Source of the DNA: Aquibacillus salsiterrae
GTDB lineage: Bacteria > Bacillota > Bacilli > Bacillales > Amphibacillaceae
NCBI RefSeq assembly: GCF_028416595.1
Contig: NZ_JAMQKC010000002.1
Location: 372,001 to 436,000, forward strand
Reading direction: 5' to 3'
DNA: 64,000 nt
Shown: one piece after another, positions 36,983 to 49,597 of the stretch
Layout of the letters: every line of letters starts with the position of its first letter
Numbering within the stretch: the first letter of the stretch is position 1
Notes under the pieces: generated by a model
Database searches by the model: none
Seen by the model: the letters and a program-made list of their open reading frames with translations, nothing else
Told to the model about the DNA's origin: nothing
Position numbers and translations under genes: made by a program

Positions 36983-39859
36983 ATGGCAACTAAATCAATA
37001 ACGGTTCTTGGAGCAAGAGCCCACAATCTTAAAAACATTGATGTAGAAATACCAAAGGATAAGTTAGTTGTTCTAACCGGGTTGTCAGGCTCTGGTAAGT
37101 CTTCACTTGCGTTTGACACGATATACGCAGAAGGACAAAGACGATATGTCGAATCCTTGTCTGCTTATGCCAGACAGTTTCTTGGTCAAATGGATAAACC
37201 TGATGTTGACGCTATCGAAGGTTTATCACCTGCTATATCGATTGACCAAAAGACTACAAGTAAAAACCCGAGATCAACGGTGGGAACAGTAACGGAAATA
37301 TATGACTATTTGCGGTTGTTATTTGCTCGTGTTGGCCGGCCAACATGTCCCATACATGATATTGAAATATCTTCGCAAACAGTTCAACAAATGGTTGATC
37401 GCATTTTAGAGTATCCAGAGCGAACAAAGCTTCAAATTCTATCACCTGTTGTGTCTGGGAAAAAGGGTGAACACGTTAAAGTATTGGATAACTTAAAACA
37501 GGAAGGCTATGTCCGCCTACGTGTTGACGGAGAAATGCGCGAGATAGCAGAGGAAATCAAATTAGAAAAGAATAAAAAACATTCCATTGAAGTCGTCATC
37601 GACCGAATTGTTGTAAAGGATGGAATATCGACACGGTTAACCGACTCCCTTGAAACGGCCTTAGAGCTTGGAAACGGAAAAGCAATTGTTGATGTGATAG
37701 ACGAGGAAGAGCTGCTGTTTAGTGAGGAACATGCTTGTCCAATTTGCGGTTTTTCGATAGGAGAATTAGAACCACGCTTATTCTCATTTAATAGTCCGTT
37801 TGGAGCTTGCGACCGCTGTGATGGACTTGGTACCAAGTTAGAGGTGGACCTAGATTTAGTTATTCCAGACAAGGAACTGTCGTTAAAGGAAGGTGCGATA
37901 GCTGCTTGGGAGCCGACTAGCTCCCAATATTACCCGAAGCTACTCGAAAGTGTTTGTAGTCACTTTGGAATTGATATGGAAGTACCGGTAAAGCAACTGC
38001 CAAAAGACCACATGGATAAAATTCTCGATGGAAGTGGTAAAGAACGAATCCATTTCCGCTATGAGAATGATTTTGGTGTCCTTAGAGAAAACGATATTTT
38101 GTTTGAAGGTGTTATCGCCAATATTGCACGGCGTTACCGGGAAACAAGCTCTGACTTTATCCGTGAACAAATGGAAAAATATATGGCACAAAAACCGTGT
38201 CCAGCCTGTAATGGTTACCGGCTAAAAGAAGAAGCAATGGCTGTACTTATCAATGGCCTACATGTTGGAAAAGTGACTGAGTTGTCTGTTACAGAAGCAA
38301 AAAGCTTTTTTGAAACACTTAGCCTTACTGAAAAAGAAAAACAAATAGCAACTATGATTTTGAAAGAAATTAGTGATCGATTAACGTTTTTAAACAATGT
38401 TGGCTTAGATTATTTAACATTGTCTCGTTCTGCTGGGACACTTTCCGGTGGAGAAGCACAACGGATTAGACTTGCAACGCAAATTGGATCGGCCTTAACA
38501 GGTGTGCTTTACGTTCTAGACGAACCTTCAATCGGGTTACATCAACGAGATAACGATCGATTAATTGGAACTTTACAGCGGATGCGCGATCTTGGCAATA
38601 CGCTCATTGTTGTTGAACATGACGAGGATACGATGTTAGCTGCTGATTGGTTAATTGATATTGGACCTGGTGCAGGTGAGCACGGAGGACAAATTGTTGC
38701 GAGCGGTACTCCTAAAAAAGTGATGAAGGATAAAAATTCGTTAACTGGTCAATATTTATCAGGTGAAAAGTTTATTCCGGTCCCATATCAACGCAGGAAA
38801 CCAGACAAACGAGTGATTGAAATTGTCGGTGCAGCAGAGAACAACTTAAAAAATGTAAATGCTAAAATCCCAATTGGTATATTGACAGCTGTAACTGGTG
38901 TTTCTGGTTCTGGAAAAAGTACGCTCGTCAACGACATATTGCACAAAGGCTTAGCGATGAAACTAAATCGAGCCAAGCAAAAACCAGGGAAGCATAAGGC
39001 TATTAAAGGGACAGAGCATTTAGAGAAGGTAATCGATATTGATCAGTCTCCGATTGGAAGAACCCCTAGGTCCAATCCGGCAACTTATACTGGTGTATTT
39101 GATGACATTCGTGATGTGTTCGCCCAAACGAATGAGGCAAAAGTAAGGGGTTATAAAAAGGGAAGGTTTAGTTTTAATGTGAAGGGTGGCCGTTGTGAAG
39201 CTTGTCGTGGCGACGGGATTATTAAAATTGAAATGCATTTCTTACCTGATGTATATGTACCGTGTGAAGTATGCCATGGCAAACGGTACAATCGTGAAAC
39301 GCTTGAGATTAAATATAAAGGGAAAAATATTGCTGATGTACTCGATATGACAATGGAAGAAGCTCTTGGATTTTTCGCAAACATCCCGAAAATCAAGCGG
39401 AAGCTCCAAACGGTTTTTGATGTAGGGTTAGGGTATATTCGCCTAGGACAACCAGCAACGACATTGTCCGGTGGAGAAGCACAACGGGTGAAACTTGCTA
39501 GTGAATTACACCGGAGATCAAATGGTAAAACTTTTTACATTTTGGATGAACCAACAACCGGGCTACATGTTGATGACATCTCACGCTTGCTTGAGGTACT
39601 TCAACGATTAGTAGAAAACGGCGATTCGGTTCTTATTATTGAGCATAATCTTGATGTTATAAAAGCAGCAGATTATTTGATTGATTTAGGTCCAGAGGGT
39701 GGTGACCGCGGCGGAATGATTATAGCGACTGGTACACCAGAAGAAATTGCGAACCATCCAGATTCACATACTGGTACGTATTTGAGACCAATCCTCGAGC
39801 GGGACCGGAAACGAATGGAAGAAAGAATGAATGAAAAGGAAAAGGTAGCACAAAGTTAG
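36983..39859 (+). CDS. uvrA: Excinuclease ABC subunit A
   Basis: 958 residues. Two ABC ATPase modules with Walker A GLSGSGKS and GVSGSGKS, signatures [13 protein letters not shown] and [13 protein letters not shown], and zinc-binding cysteines ([24 protein letters not shown]). Damage-recognition subunit of nucleotide excision repair, operon with uvrB under the LexA box. A terminator follows. Confidence 0.98.
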   Translation: MATKSITVLGARAHNLKNIDVEIPKDKLVVLTGLSGSGKSSLAFDTIYAEGQRRYVESLSAYARQFLGQMDKPDVDAIEGLSPAISIDQKTTSKNPRSTVGTVTEIYDYLRLLFARVGRPTCPIHDIEISSQTVQQMVDRILEYPERTKLQILSPVVSGKKGEHVKVLDNLKQEGYVRLRVDGEMREIAEEIKLEKNKKHSIEVVIDRIVVKDGISTRLTDSLETALELGNGKAIVDVIDEEELLFSEEHACPICGFSIGELEPRLFSFNSPFGACDRCDGLGTKLEVDLDLVIPDKELSLKEGAIAAWEPTSSQYYPKLLESVCSHFGIDMEVPVKQLPKDHMDKILDGSGKERIHFRYENDFGVLRENDILFEGVIANIARRYRETSSDFIREQMEKYMAQKPCPACNGYRLKEEAMAVLINGLHVGKVTELSVTEAKSFFETLSLTEKEKQIATMILKEISDRLTFLNNVGLDYLTLSRSAGTLSGGEAQRIRLATQIGSALTGVLYVLDEPSIGLHQRDNDRLIGTLQRMRDLGNTLIVVEHDEDTMLAADWLIDIGPGAGEHGGQIVASGTPKKVMKDKNSLTGQYLSGEKFIPVPYQRRKPDKRVIEIVGAAENNLKNVNAKIPIGILTAVTGVSGSGKSTLVNDILHKGLAMKLNRAKQKPGKHKAIKGTEHLEKVIDIDQSPIGRTPRSNPATYTGVFDDIRDVFAQTNEAKVRGYKKGRFSFNVKGGRCEACRGDGIIKIEMHFLPDVYVPCEVCHGKRYNRETLEIKYKGKNIADVLDMTMEEALGFFANIPKIKRKLQTVFDVGLGYIRLGQPATTLSGGEAQRVKLASELHRRSNGKTFYILDEPTTGLHVDDISRLLEVLQRLVENGDSVLIIEHNLDVIKAADYLIDLGPEGGDRGGMIIATGTPEEIANHPDSHTGTYLRPILERDRKRMEERMNEKEKVAQS

Positions 39860-39869
39860 ATGGATATTT

Positions 39870-39918
39870 TAGGCTGAAGCATGTTGGAATTTATTTGTTT
39901 CAGCCTTTTATTTTTTTC
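39870..39918 (+). terminator. Terminator after uvrA
   Basis: AGGCTGAA (39870-39877) pairs with TTTCAGCCT across a long loop, then a T-rich run. Confidence 0.75.
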
Positions 39919-40045
39919 TAATGTACAGGCTTGAGTGACAAGTTAAATATCCCCCAAGTGCTTTGCTTGTTGGGGACTGCTATAGGAAGCTATAATAAGA
40001 GTAGCAATGGCTTTTTTTAAGAAGGAGAAGGAAAGGGTGAATTGG

Positions 40046-40399
40046 ATGGAACAAATCCATATCGATAAAGTACAAACGGAGTTAAACAGATTTCTAAATA
40101 AAGAGGTCTATGTTCATTTGGAAACTACTAACGGAGCATATGCAAGTCACTTCGATGATAAAGCCTACAATGTTGGTGCTTTTATTCGTAATGCGAAAGT
40201 AACATATCAGCACGCCAAAATTGTTGGAATAAACGGAGCCTATCGTGTTGGACTTAAAATGGATATTGGCTGGGTCTACGCTGAAGGGATTAACCAATAT
40301 GAGGTAGACAATCAGAACCGATTATTAATGGCAGGTCATGACCGAGAAGGAAGATTGATGGTTACATTAGAAATTAGTGAAACGCCTTTTAGTTATTAA
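40046..40399 (+). CDS. yojF: YojF family protein (DUF1806)
   Basis: 117 residues; B. subtilis YojF is 116. Single conserved domain of unknown function (TELNRFLNKEVYVHLETTNG, VGLKMDIGWVYAEG). It always sits next to bshB2, which suggests a link to bacillithiol metabolism. ATG at 40046 after AAGGGTGA is preferred to the upstream frame start at 40007. Confidence 0.88.
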   Translation: MEQIHIDKVQTELNRFLNKEVYVHLETTNGAYASHFDDKAYNVGAFIRNAKVTYQHAKIVGINGAYRVGLKMDIGWVYAEGINQYEVDNQNRLLMAGHDREGRLMVTLEISETPFSY

Positions 40400-40446
40400 A
40401 CGAGAGACGCATAAATATAATCTAAGTAAGGGAGAAGTGTGTAATA

Positions 40447-41103
40447 GTGGAAAAACATGTGGTTGTAATCTATCCCCACCCAGATGATGAGGCATTTGGA
40501 GCCTCAGGTACGATTACTAAGTTTAGAAAAGAAGGTATTCCAGTTACCTATTTGTGTGGAACATTAGGAGAAATGGGAAGAAATATGGGCAATCCGACGT
40601 TTGCTAATCGCGAAACTCTTCCGGAAATTAGAAAAAAGGAATTAATAGAGGCATGCAAGGTATTAGACGTAGAGTTACAGATGTTAGGCTATCGTGACAA
40701 AACTTTAGAATTTGAGTCTCGTGATGAAGTAGCAGAAAGATTAAAGGGAATCCTGGAAAAAATCGAGCCGAGTCTAGTCATTACCCACTATCCAGAACAT
40801 GCAGTCCACCCTGACCACAATGCATTTGGGGCTGCTGCGGTCGAGGCGGTTAGTAGAATGGACAAAAACAAACGCCCAACCGTTTGGGCTCAAGCAATTT
40901 CGATGACACATATCCAAGATTTAGGCGAACCAGATATCGTCAATGATATTACTCCCTATTTAAAGACGAAAATGAACACAATTTTAGCACACAAATCACA
41001 AGCACAAGGCATGATTAGTAAAATGAAACAGGACTCAGAGGATTTTGAAGCAACAGTCAAAGCCCGGTTAGGGACAGAAAGCTTTTATACTTGGAAATTC
41101 TAA
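40447..41103 (+). CDS. bshB2: Bacillithiol biosynthesis deacetylase BshB2
   Basis: 218 residues. PIG-L/LmbE-type Zn deacetylase with PHPDDEAFG (zinc ligands His11, Asp14), the GTLGEMGRNMG loop and HPDHNAFGAAA. It removes the acetyl group from GlcNAc-malate in bacillithiol synthesis or acts on bacillithiol S-conjugates. GTG start with GGGAGAAG upstream. Follows yojF by 47 bases. Confidence 0.93.
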   Translation: MEKHVVVIYPHPDDEAFGASGTITKFRKEGIPVTYLCGTLGEMGRNMGNPTFANRETLPEIRKKELIEACKVLDVELQMLGYRDKTLEFESRDEVAERLKGILEKIEPSLVITHYPEHAVHPDHNAFGAAAVEAVSRMDKNKRPTVWAQAISMTHIQDLGEPDIVNDITPYLKTKMNTILAHKSQAQGMISKMKQDSEDFEATVKARLGTESFYTWKF

Positions 41104-41124
41104 AGCTCTAAAGGGGATTTGTTA

Positions 41125-42219
41125 ATGAATGAAGAGCGAAGGAAAATTTTAAAGATGGTAGAAGATGGAATGTTAAGCTCAGAGGAAGCTGAAGAATTGT
41201 TTGAGTCAGTAGATAAAACTGAACAAGCTGCAAACAATCCTTATTCCATTAGTGAGAAGGTTAATTGGGAAGAGCGCCCAAACGAGTATCAAGGAAATAG
41301 CCGTGAGAAAGGTACTGCAGCAAAATTGTTAGGCTATCTAGAAGAGGCATTTACTAAAATCAAAAATGTTGATTTAGATTTGAATTTTGGCAACTTTTAT
41401 TCCATCTCACACGTTTTCCAAATGAACGATACGCGCTTTTCAAAAATGGATATAGATATTGCCAACGGAAACGTTCAAATTGTTCCATGGGATGAAGATG
41501 TCGTTCGGATAGCGTGTGAAGCGAAAGTCTATCAAGTGAACAATCAAGAGGAAGCTAGACAAAAGTTTTTAGAGCAGACCGATTTCTCGATTGACGACGG
41601 AATTCTTCATTTTATCATCTCAACAAAACAGGTTAAGGTTGATACGACGATACGAATACCAACGAAATTCTATGAAAAAGTTAGTCTACATTTGTTTAAT
41701 GGTTCCATTAATGTGGAATATTTAAAAGGAAAACAGCTACGAACTAAAACGACCAATGGTTCGATTGATCTTCATTCGATTGAAATGAAAACAATCAATG
41801 CCCAAACCGTTAATGGTAAGCTTAAAGGTGGCAATCTTTTGGCGGATACTATCGAAGCAGAAACAATCAGTGGTTCGGTTTACTTAGTAGGGGATGTGAA
41901 AAAGGTAGATGCGCAAGTCGTCAATGGTAGTATCCATTGTACTTGGCACAGGCAACCGGAAATTGCTTTTTTAAAAGCGACAACAGGTAGTATCCGGCTT
42001 CATGTTCCAGAGGATAGTGTCATTGATGGAAAACTAGAAACGAATATCGGTAATCTTCATTGTAATTTAACGAACTATAAAATCTACGCCGAAAAAAAAG
42101 ATATGGTAAAACGGGCACTTCATTTTGAAACAGAAGCTCACCAGAAGGAGCAAGTCTTTCATCTAGAGGCAGAGACAAAAACAGGCTCGATTTGGATCAT
42201 CCCACATGAATTAACGTAA
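41125..42219 (+). CDS. yvlB: YvlB, DUF4097 adhesin-like beta-helix protein
   Basis: 364 residues; B. subtilis YvlB is about 365. N-terminal helical motif (RRKILKMVEDGMLSSEEAEELF, SHOCT-like) then a DUF4097 repeat domain with recurring FNGSINVEYL, TTNGSIDLHS, TVNGKLKGG and TISGSVYLV turns. First of the yvlBCD group, a cell-envelope stress set (LiaRS/sigma-W-type in B. subtilis). ATG at 41125 with AAGGGGAT 6 bases before. Confidence 0.9.
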   Translation: MNEERRKILKMVEDGMLSSEEAEELFESVDKTEQAANNPYSISEKVNWEERPNEYQGNSREKGTAAKLLGYLEEAFTKIKNVDLDLNFGNFYSISHVFQMNDTRFSKMDIDIANGNVQIVPWDEDVVRIACEAKVYQVNNQEEARQKFLEQTDFSIDDGILHFIISTKQVKVDTTIRIPTKFYEKVSLHLFNGSINVEYLKGKQLRTKTTNGSIDLHSIEMKTINAQTVNGKLKGGNLLADTIEAETISGSVYLVGDVKKVDAQVVNGSIHCTWHRQPEIAFLKATTGSIRLHVPEDSVIDGKLETNIGNLHCNLTNYKIYAEKKDMVKRALHFETEAHQKEQVFHLEAETKTGSIWIIPHELT

Positions 42220-42246
42220 AGTAAACCTATAAGGGGGAAGGTTCTT

Positions 42247-42441
42247 GTGAAGAAATTAGTTCGTCCAAATGACCAACGAATGTTAGCTGGTGTGTTGGGT
42301 GGAATTGCACAGTATTTTTCCATTGATGCAACCATTATTCGAATAGTCTTTGTTGTTGGTTTAATTTTCACGACATTTTTCCCTTTAGCGTTGTTGTACC
42401 TTGCAGGAATCTTTATCATTCCGAATGAAAGGGATAGGTAA
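42247..42441 (+). CDS. yvlC: PspC domain membrane protein YvlC
   Basis: 64 residues. LVRPNDQRMLAGVLGGIAQYF is the PspC signature, followed by one long hydrophobic segment (about 34-56). Membrane envelope-stress component. GTG start after GGGGGAAGG. Three bases separate it from yvlD. Confidence 0.92.
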   Translation: MKKLVRPNDQRMLAGVLGGIAQYFSIDATIIRIVFVVGLIFTTFFPLALLYLAGIFIIPNERDR

Positions 42442-42444
42442 ACG

Positions 42445-42810
42445 ATGAAAAAGTGGATGTTATCAATTCTATTAAATGCCGTTGCCTTAATTGTTGTTGA
42501 TCAGTTATTTGCTTCCTTTTATTTGGAAGGTTTCGGTACAGCATTATTAGCTAGCGTGATTTTATCGGTGCTAAATATTTTCGTCAAACCTTTACTTGTG
42601 GTACTGACCTTACCTATTACTATTGTGTCTTTTGGATTGTTCCTTTTCGTCATCAATGCTATTACATTAATGATTACCCAAGTGTTACTAGGAAGTTCTT
42701 TTGTAATTAGTGGGTTTGCTATGGCAATCGGTGCTGCTGTTATTTTGTCGATTTTAAATCTTATTTTACAACGATTAATTAAAGATACAATCTTGGTACA
42801 GCGTAGGTAA
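42445..42810 (+). CDS. yvlD: Phage holin family 4-like membrane protein YvlD
   Basis: 121 residues with four hydrophobic segments and the motif SVILSVLNIFVKPLLVVLTL. Despite the family label it is a chromosomal envelope-stress gene, not a phage holin. Last gene of yvlBCD; a terminator overlaps its stop. Confidence 0.9.
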   Translation: MKKWMLSILLNAVALIVVDQLFASFYLEGFGTALLASVILSVLNIFVKPLLVVLTLPITIVSFGLFLFVINAITLMITQVLLGSSFVISGFAMAIGAAVILSILNLILQRLIKDTILVQRR

Positions 42811-42832
42811 ACCAAACCTGCGCTGTTTTATA
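42799..42832 (+). terminator. Terminator after yvlD
   Basis: CAGCGTAGG (42799-42807) pairs with CCTGCGCTG (42817-42825), followed by T4. The stem includes the yvlD stop codon. Confidence 0.75.
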
Positions 42833-42969
42833 TTAGGCTAATTGGAACTATTCTTCCTTCCTATTATTTAGACTAAGAAGCTTGCTATTGATGGTGCTTC
42901 CCTAGTGAAAAAATGCTACAATAGTTAACAATGATTGACATCATTTAGGCAAGATGGAGGGAAAAGGGT

Positions 42970-43917
42970 ATGGTGAAGGTTCGTACAGAGGATTTATTAA
43001 ATCAGTTTCAACTCGAATTACTAGCAGGAGAAGATGGAATCCATCGAGAGATTTTCATGAGTGATATATCTCGTCCTGGTATTGAAATGACAGGCTATTT
43101 TAAATATTACCCGAAAGATAGACTTCAATTGTTAGGTAAAACAGAATTATCCTATTTTGATGACTTAACCAGTGAGCAAAAGCGAAATCGTGCTTTACGT
43201 TTATGCACAGACATCACACCAGGGATAGTTATTACTCGTGGGATGGACATTCCTGAAGAATTAGTGGAGGCGTGCAACAAATCGGGTGTTCCGTTAATGC
43301 GCTCCCCGTATAAAACGACGAGAGTAATCAGTCGGTTAACTAACTTCTTAGAAGCTAAATTTGCACCATTTACCGCTGTGCACGGGGTACTTGTTGATAT
43401 TTACGGGATTGGGGTCTTAATAACAGGTCAAAGTGGTGTTGGTAAAAGTGAAACAGCACTAGAATTAGTAAAGCGTGGTCATCGACTGGTTGCAGATGAT
43501 AGCGTTGAGATTAGACAAGAGGACTATGATAGGTTAATCGGTACGGCCCCGCCATTAATTGAACATTTACTTGAAATAAGAGGTCTAGGGATTATCAATG
43601 TGATGACATTGTTTGGGGCAGGCTCTGTAAGGTCTTATAAGAAAATATCACTTGTTATAAACTTGGAGATTTGGGATCAGAAAAAAACGTATGATCGCTT
43701 AGGGCTTGATGAGGACACCATGAAAATTATTGATGTTGATGTACCTAAAGCAACTATTCCAGTACGGCCAGGTCGTAACTTAGCAGTTATTATTGAAGTG
43801 GCAGCAATGAACTTCCGCTTAAAACGTATGGGAGTTAATGCAGCAGAAGAATTTTCCGAGCGATTGACGACAATGATTGAACAAGAGAAAAGTACACTAG
43901 ATATGGATTTAGATTAA
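42970..43917 (+). CDS. hprK: HPr kinase/phosphorylase
   Basis: 315 residues. Walker A GQSGVGKS (153-160), His138 in AVHGV, the DDSVEI acidic pair and the signature [19 protein letters not shown]. Phosphorylates Ser46 of HPr and Crh (Crh is encoded at 56851), feeding CcpA-dependent carbon catabolite repression. First of hprK-lgt-(repeat)-ppaX-yvoF. Confidence 0.97.
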   Translation: MVKVRTEDLLNQFQLELLAGEDGIHREIFMSDISRPGIEMTGYFKYYPKDRLQLLGKTELSYFDDLTSEQKRNRALRLCTDITPGIVITRGMDIPEELVEACNKSGVPLMRSPYKTTRVISRLTNFLEAKFAPFTAVHGVLVDIYGIGVLITGQSGVGKSETALELVKRGHRLVADDSVEIRQEDYDRLIGTAPPLIEHLLEIRGLGIINVMTLFGAGSVRSYKKISLVINLEIWDQKKTYDRLGLDEDTMKIIDVDVPKATIPVRPGRNLAVIIEVAAMNFRLKRMGVNAAEEFSERLTTMIEQEKSTLDMDLD

Positions 43918-43932
43918 GGAGAGTGAAAGACT

Positions 43933-44760
43933 TTGACTTGTAGTGCACCCGCAATAGATCGGGTATTTCTTGAACTTGGGCCTTTTACTGTCTATTGGTA
44001 TGGGGTAATTATTGCGACAGGGGCTTTTCTAGGTTTGTGGTTAGCTACGCGAGAAGCTGACCGCCTAGGTTTACAGAAAGATACGTTTGTTGACTTAGTA
44101 GTATTTGCCATTCCAATTGCGATTATTTCTGCTCGAATTTACTATGTTGTCTTTGAATGGGATAGATATGTCGGGGCGCAGTGGTGGGAGGTTTTTGCTG
44201 TATGGAAAGGCGGAATTGCCATTCATGGGGCGTTAATTGGTTCTGCTATAACAGCGATTATTTTTACTCGGGTAAAGAAACTGTCCTTTTGGCAAATCAC
44301 TGATATTGCTGCACCAAGTCTTATTTTAGGTCAGGCAATTGGTCGTTGGGGCAATTTTATGAACCAAGAAGCACATGGTGGCCCAGTTTCGGAAGCTACA
44401 TATCAAAACGTTTTGCAATATTTACCGGATTTCATTACCAATCAAATGTGTATTGGTGGAATTTTGTATCACCCAACCTTCCTTTATGAATCTGTCTGGA
44501 ATATACTAGGCATGATCTTCTTGCTTATATTGCGTCGTTACAATCCAAGACGAGGAGAGATCTTTTTAAGCTACCTTATTTGGTATTCGGTTGGAAGGTA
44601 TTTTATTGAAGGCATGCGTACGGACAGTTTATATATTGTTGCTAATTTAAGAACAGCACAAGTAATTTCCATTCTTTTAGTACTTGTTGGTATCGCACTT
44701 ATCATCTATCGACGTAAAGCAGGTTTAGCTAACAAGCGGTATGATGGCGAGAAAGTATAA
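43933..44760 (+). CDS. lgt: Phosphatidylglycerol-prolipoprotein diacylglyceryl transferase
   Basis: 275 residues, seven membrane segments, with [11 protein letters not shown] and the signature [14 protein letters not shown]. Attaches diacylglycerol to the lipobox cysteine of prolipoproteins, for example the binding protein at 62632. TTG start with AAGGAGAG upstream. Confidence 0.96.
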   Translation: MTCSAPAIDRVFLELGPFTVYWYGVIIATGAFLGLWLATREADRLGLQKDTFVDLVVFAIPIAIISARIYYVVFEWDRYVGAQWWEVFAVWKGGIAIHGALIGSAITAIIFTRVKKLSFWQITDIAAPSLILGQAIGRWGNFMNQEAHGGPVSEATYQNVLQYLPDFITNQMCIGGILYHPTFLYESVWNILGMIFLLILRRYNPRRGEIFLSYLIWYSVGRYFIEGMRTDSLYIVANLRTAQVISILLVLVGIALIIYRRKAGLANKRYDGEKV

Positions 44761-44806
44761 TGAAAATTCCCTGTTGGGCCCCTTTAAGTGCGTGTTTAAA
44801 AAGGAG

Positions 44807-44944
44807 GATAAAAAGGACCGAGAAGTTCGAGGCGGCGTAGCTTTGAGCACCGGAATGTACGCAAGTAGGTACATGAGGAGCGGAAAAGTAAGCCAATGAA
44901 GAAATTCGATGTGTCATTTTTACCGGACTTTTTAAACAACCTCT
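44807..44944. repeat. Second dispersed repeat type between lgt and ppaX
   Basis: Sequence of the type GACCGAGAAGTTCGAGGCGG ... TTTGAGCACCGGAATGTAC ... GTACATGAGGAGCGGAAAAG ... followed by GAAATTCGATGTGTCATTTT. Inner arms GTAC/GTAC and the GAGCACCGG/GAGGAGCGG direct motif are visible. I recall closely similar sequences between genes of many Bacillaceae. It creates a false 35-codon N-terminal extension for ppaX. Confidence 0.6.
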
Positions 44945-45000
44945 TTAAACATTACTTAGAACAAAGCAGACAAAGGAAGAGAAAGGAGCAAAGGACATCG

Positions 45001-45639
45001 ATGACGATTCGAACGATACTCTTTGATTTAGATGGAACGCTTATTGACACGAATGAATTAATTATTGCGTCGTTTACACATACACTTTTGCACTATGCCC
45101 AAAACCAGTATAGTCGGGAGGATATTCTGGAGTTTATTGGACCACCACTTGCTGACAGTTTTCGGTCGGTTGATCCAAACCGAGTGGAGGAAATGATTCA
45201 GACATACCGGGAACATAATTTAGCAAATCATGATAATTATGTTACTGCATATCCGACTGTAGTAGAAACCATTCACAAACTAAAACAAGCTGGTTTTCAA
45301 TTAGGTATTGTCACGACAAAAGTGAAAGATACTGCGCTTAAAGGACTAGAACTAACAGGTATGGGTGATTTATTTGAAGTGGTGATTGGTTTAGACGAGG
45401 TTGAACACGCCAAGCCACATCCTGAACCAATCTTTAAAGCGTTGGCACAATTGGATGCGAAAGCAGAAGAAACACTAATGGTAGGAGATAACACCCATGA
45501 TGTGATGGCCGGGAAAAATGCAAACACAAAAACAGCTGGTGTCGCATGGACGATTAAAGGCCGGGAGACTTTAGAAAAATTAGCACCAGATTATATGTTA
45601 GAAGAAATGAAGGATCTTTTACCCATTTTAGGGGTGTAA
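45001..45639 (+). CDS. ppaX: Pyrophosphatase PpaX (HAD family)
   Basis: 212 residues; B. subtilis PpaX is 216. HAD motifs [13 protein letters not shown] (I), GIVTTK (II), KPHPEP and [12 protein letters not shown] (IV). Removes pyrophosphate made by the HPr-Ser-P phosphorylase activity of HprK. ATG at 45001 with AAGGAG upstream; the 35 residues before it come from a repeat. Confidence 0.94.
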   Translation: MTIRTILFDLDGTLIDTNELIIASFTHTLLHYAQNQYSREDILEFIGPPLADSFRSVDPNRVEEMIQTYREHNLANHDNYVTAYPTVVETIHKLKQAGFQLGIVTTKVKDTALKGLELTGMGDLFEVVIGLDEVEHAKPHPEPIFKALAQLDAKAEETLMVGDNTHDVMAGKNANTKTAGVAWTIKGRETLEKLAPDYMLEEMKDLLPILGV

Positions 45640-45642
45640 TCA

Positions 45643-47711
<2,069 letters not shown>

Positions 47712-47722
47712 TAATAGGTAGC

Positions 47723-47752
47723 CTAGAGCGTGTGGCACGCTAGAACTTTTTA
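47723..47752 (+). terminator. Hairpin and T run between glpK and glpD
   Basis: AGCGTG / CACGCT with a TGG loop (47727-47741), followed by T5. In B. subtilis the glpD leader terminator is overridden by GlpP; this could be the equivalent, but GlpP binding is not shown. Confidence 0.55.
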
Positions 47753-47823
47753 AAAGTTATGTGGGATTATATCCTATTATCTGGGTAGTATGTGTTTGTA
47801 GGATAAAGGAGTAGTGGTTAGTT

Positions 47824-49485
47824 ATGGTAAGGTTCTCAAATTTATACCGGAATGATATTTATGAGTCTTTAACGAATGAGAAATTGGATGTTTTAGTCAT
47901 TGGTGGGGGGATCACCGGTTCAGGTATAGCGTTGGATGCTGCATCAAGAGGATTGAAAACCGGGCTTGTTGAGATGCAAGATTTTGCATTCGGTACATCA
48001 AGTCGTTCAACTAAACTAGTCCATGGCGGATTAAGGTACCTCCAACAAATGGAAGTGCAAATGGTTGCTGAGGTTGGGAAAGAGCGAGCAGTTGTCTATG
48101 AGAATGGTCCGCATGTGACCAAACCAGAGTGGATGATGCTCCCCTTTTACAAAAAGGGCAATTTCGGCCCACTTTCGGCAAATGTAGGTCTTCGCTTTTA
48201 TGATTTTTTAGCACAAGTGAAAAAGACTGAAAGACGAATGATGCTATCGAAAAAAGAGGCATTGAAAAAGGAACCATTACTTAAGAGCGAGCATTTAAAA
48301 GGCGCTGGCTACTACGTAGAATATAAGACAGATGATGCCCGTTTAACGATTGAAGTGCTGAAGAAGGCCATTGAGTTTGGTGCTCAAGCACTCAACTACT
48401 GTAAGGTGACAGAGTTCATTTATAATGAACAAAATAAAGTAGTCGGTGCAACTGTTGAAGACCAAATCGGGGGCCAACAGCATCAGTTGTTTGCCGAAAA
48501 AATTATTAATGCTGCAGGTCCTTGGGTTGATGAGTTACGGGAAATGGATGGGTCTAAACAAGGGAAAACACTTTATTTAACAAAGGGAGTACATCTTGTG
48601 TTTGATCAATCTACATTTCCGTTAAAACAGGCTATCTATTTTGATAATGAGGATGGAAGGATGATATTTGCCATCCCTAGAGACGGTAAAACGTATGTTG
48701 GAACTACCGATACGCCGTATGATGGTGATATCGCTCATCCTACTATAACGAATGATGATCGCGATTACATCCTTCAAGCCATCCATTACATGTTCCCGAC
48801 CTTATCGATTACGAAGGATGACGTGGAATCAAGCTGGGCGGGATTGCGACCACTAATTGGTGACGAAGGAAAAGACCCTGATGAAATTTCTAGAAAAGAT
48901 GAGATTTTCGTATCGGATTCTGGCCTATTATCGATTGCAGGCGGTAAGCTAACCGGTTATCGGAAAATGGCAGAAAGCGTTATCGATTTAGTCACGAAAC
49001 AGCTGAAAAATGAAGTTGGTATTTTATATTCTAAATCAGAAACGAAACAGATTCCGATATCAGGTGGAGAAGTGGGTGGTTCGAAAGGATTTAGTCGCTT
49101 CAAGCAACAACAAATGAACCATGCAAAGGCACTTGGAATACATCTAAGTCAGGCAGAGATATTAATTAGTCGGTATGGGGCCAATGTGGAAAAGGTTTTT
49201 GAAAAATATGAGAGCTTAACAAACGAAGCGTTACAGGCTGGGATAGATCCAATTGTGTTTGCTGAGCTTCGTTACGCGATTGATGAAGAGTGTGTGTATA
49301 AGCCAGTTGATTTTTTTATCCGTCGTACGAGTGCGTTATTTTTTGATATAGCATGGGTGGAGAAGTACCGAAAACCTGTTAGCAATTATATGGGAGAGGT
49401 TCTCCACTGGACCCAAGAAGAAATGGGGTACTATGCTAGAGAACTGCAACAAATGCTAGATGTAGCTACGATACGTGAAGATTAA
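47824..49485 (+). CDS. glpD: Aerobic glycerol-3-phosphate dehydrogenase
   Basis: 553 residues. N-terminal FAD motif VIGGGITGSGIALDAASRG, STKLVHGGLRYL and the C-terminal domain (DEECVYKPVDFFIRRTSALF). Oxidises glycerol-3-phosphate to DHAP and passes electrons to quinone at the membrane. Paired with glpK. Confidence 0.96.
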   Translation: MVRFSNLYRNDIYESLTNEKLDVLVIGGGITGSGIALDAASRGLKTGLVEMQDFAFGTSSRSTKLVHGGLRYLQQMEVQMVAEVGKERAVVYENGPHVTKPEWMMLPFYKKGNFGPLSANVGLRFYDFLAQVKKTERRMMLSKKEALKKEPLLKSEHLKGAGYYVEYKTDDARLTIEVLKKAIEFGAQALNYCKVTEFIYNEQNKVVGATVEDQIGGQQHQLFAEKIINAAGPWVDELREMDGSKQGKTLYLTKGVHLVFDQSTFPLKQAIYFDNEDGRMIFAIPRDGKTYVGTTDTPYDGDIAHPTITNDDRDYILQAIHYMFPTLSITKDDVESSWAGLRPLIGDEGKDPDEISRKDEIFVSDSGLLSIAGGKLTGYRKMAESVIDLVTKQLKNEVGILYSKSETKQIPISGGEVGGSKGFSRFKQQQMNHAKALGIHLSQAEILISRYGANVEKVFEKYESLTNEALQAGIDPIVFAELRYAIDEECVYKPVDFFIRRTSALFFDIAWVEKYRKPVSNYMGEVLHWTQEEMGYYARELQQMLDVATIRED

Positions 49486-49488
49486 CAA

Positions 49489-49526
49489 AGCCTGGGTTAC
49501 TCACAAAGGAGTTAACCCAGGCTGTT
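49489..49526 (+). terminator. Terminator after glpD
   Basis: AGCCTGGGTTA (49489-49499) pairs with TAACCCAGGCT (49513-49523). The stem is strong but the T run is short. Confidence 0.75.
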
Positions 49527-49536
49527 CATTTAAAAG

Positions 49537-49597
49537 AAAAGAAAGTATAAAAATGCAAGAGCTGTCTAGCTCCGGGCGCGACTTGCGCTTTTCTTAT
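49537..49597. repeat. MITE-like dispersed repeat, internally deleted
   Basis: Only the two ends remain: AGAAAGTATAAAAA-GCAAGAGCTGTCTAGCTCC joined directly to GACTTGCGCTTTTCTTATT. Its last bases (TTA at 49594-49596) supply the stop codon of panE on the opposite strand. Confidence 0.75.

Noticed and set aside
42445-42810. Phage holin as a prophage sign
   Set aside because: The family name is misleading: this is yvlD in its usual yvlBCD context, with no phage genes nearby.
44896-45000. N-terminal extension of PpaX
   Set aside because: These 35 codons lie in a dispersed repeat; PpaX proteins start at [13 protein letters not shown], which has its own ribosome site.
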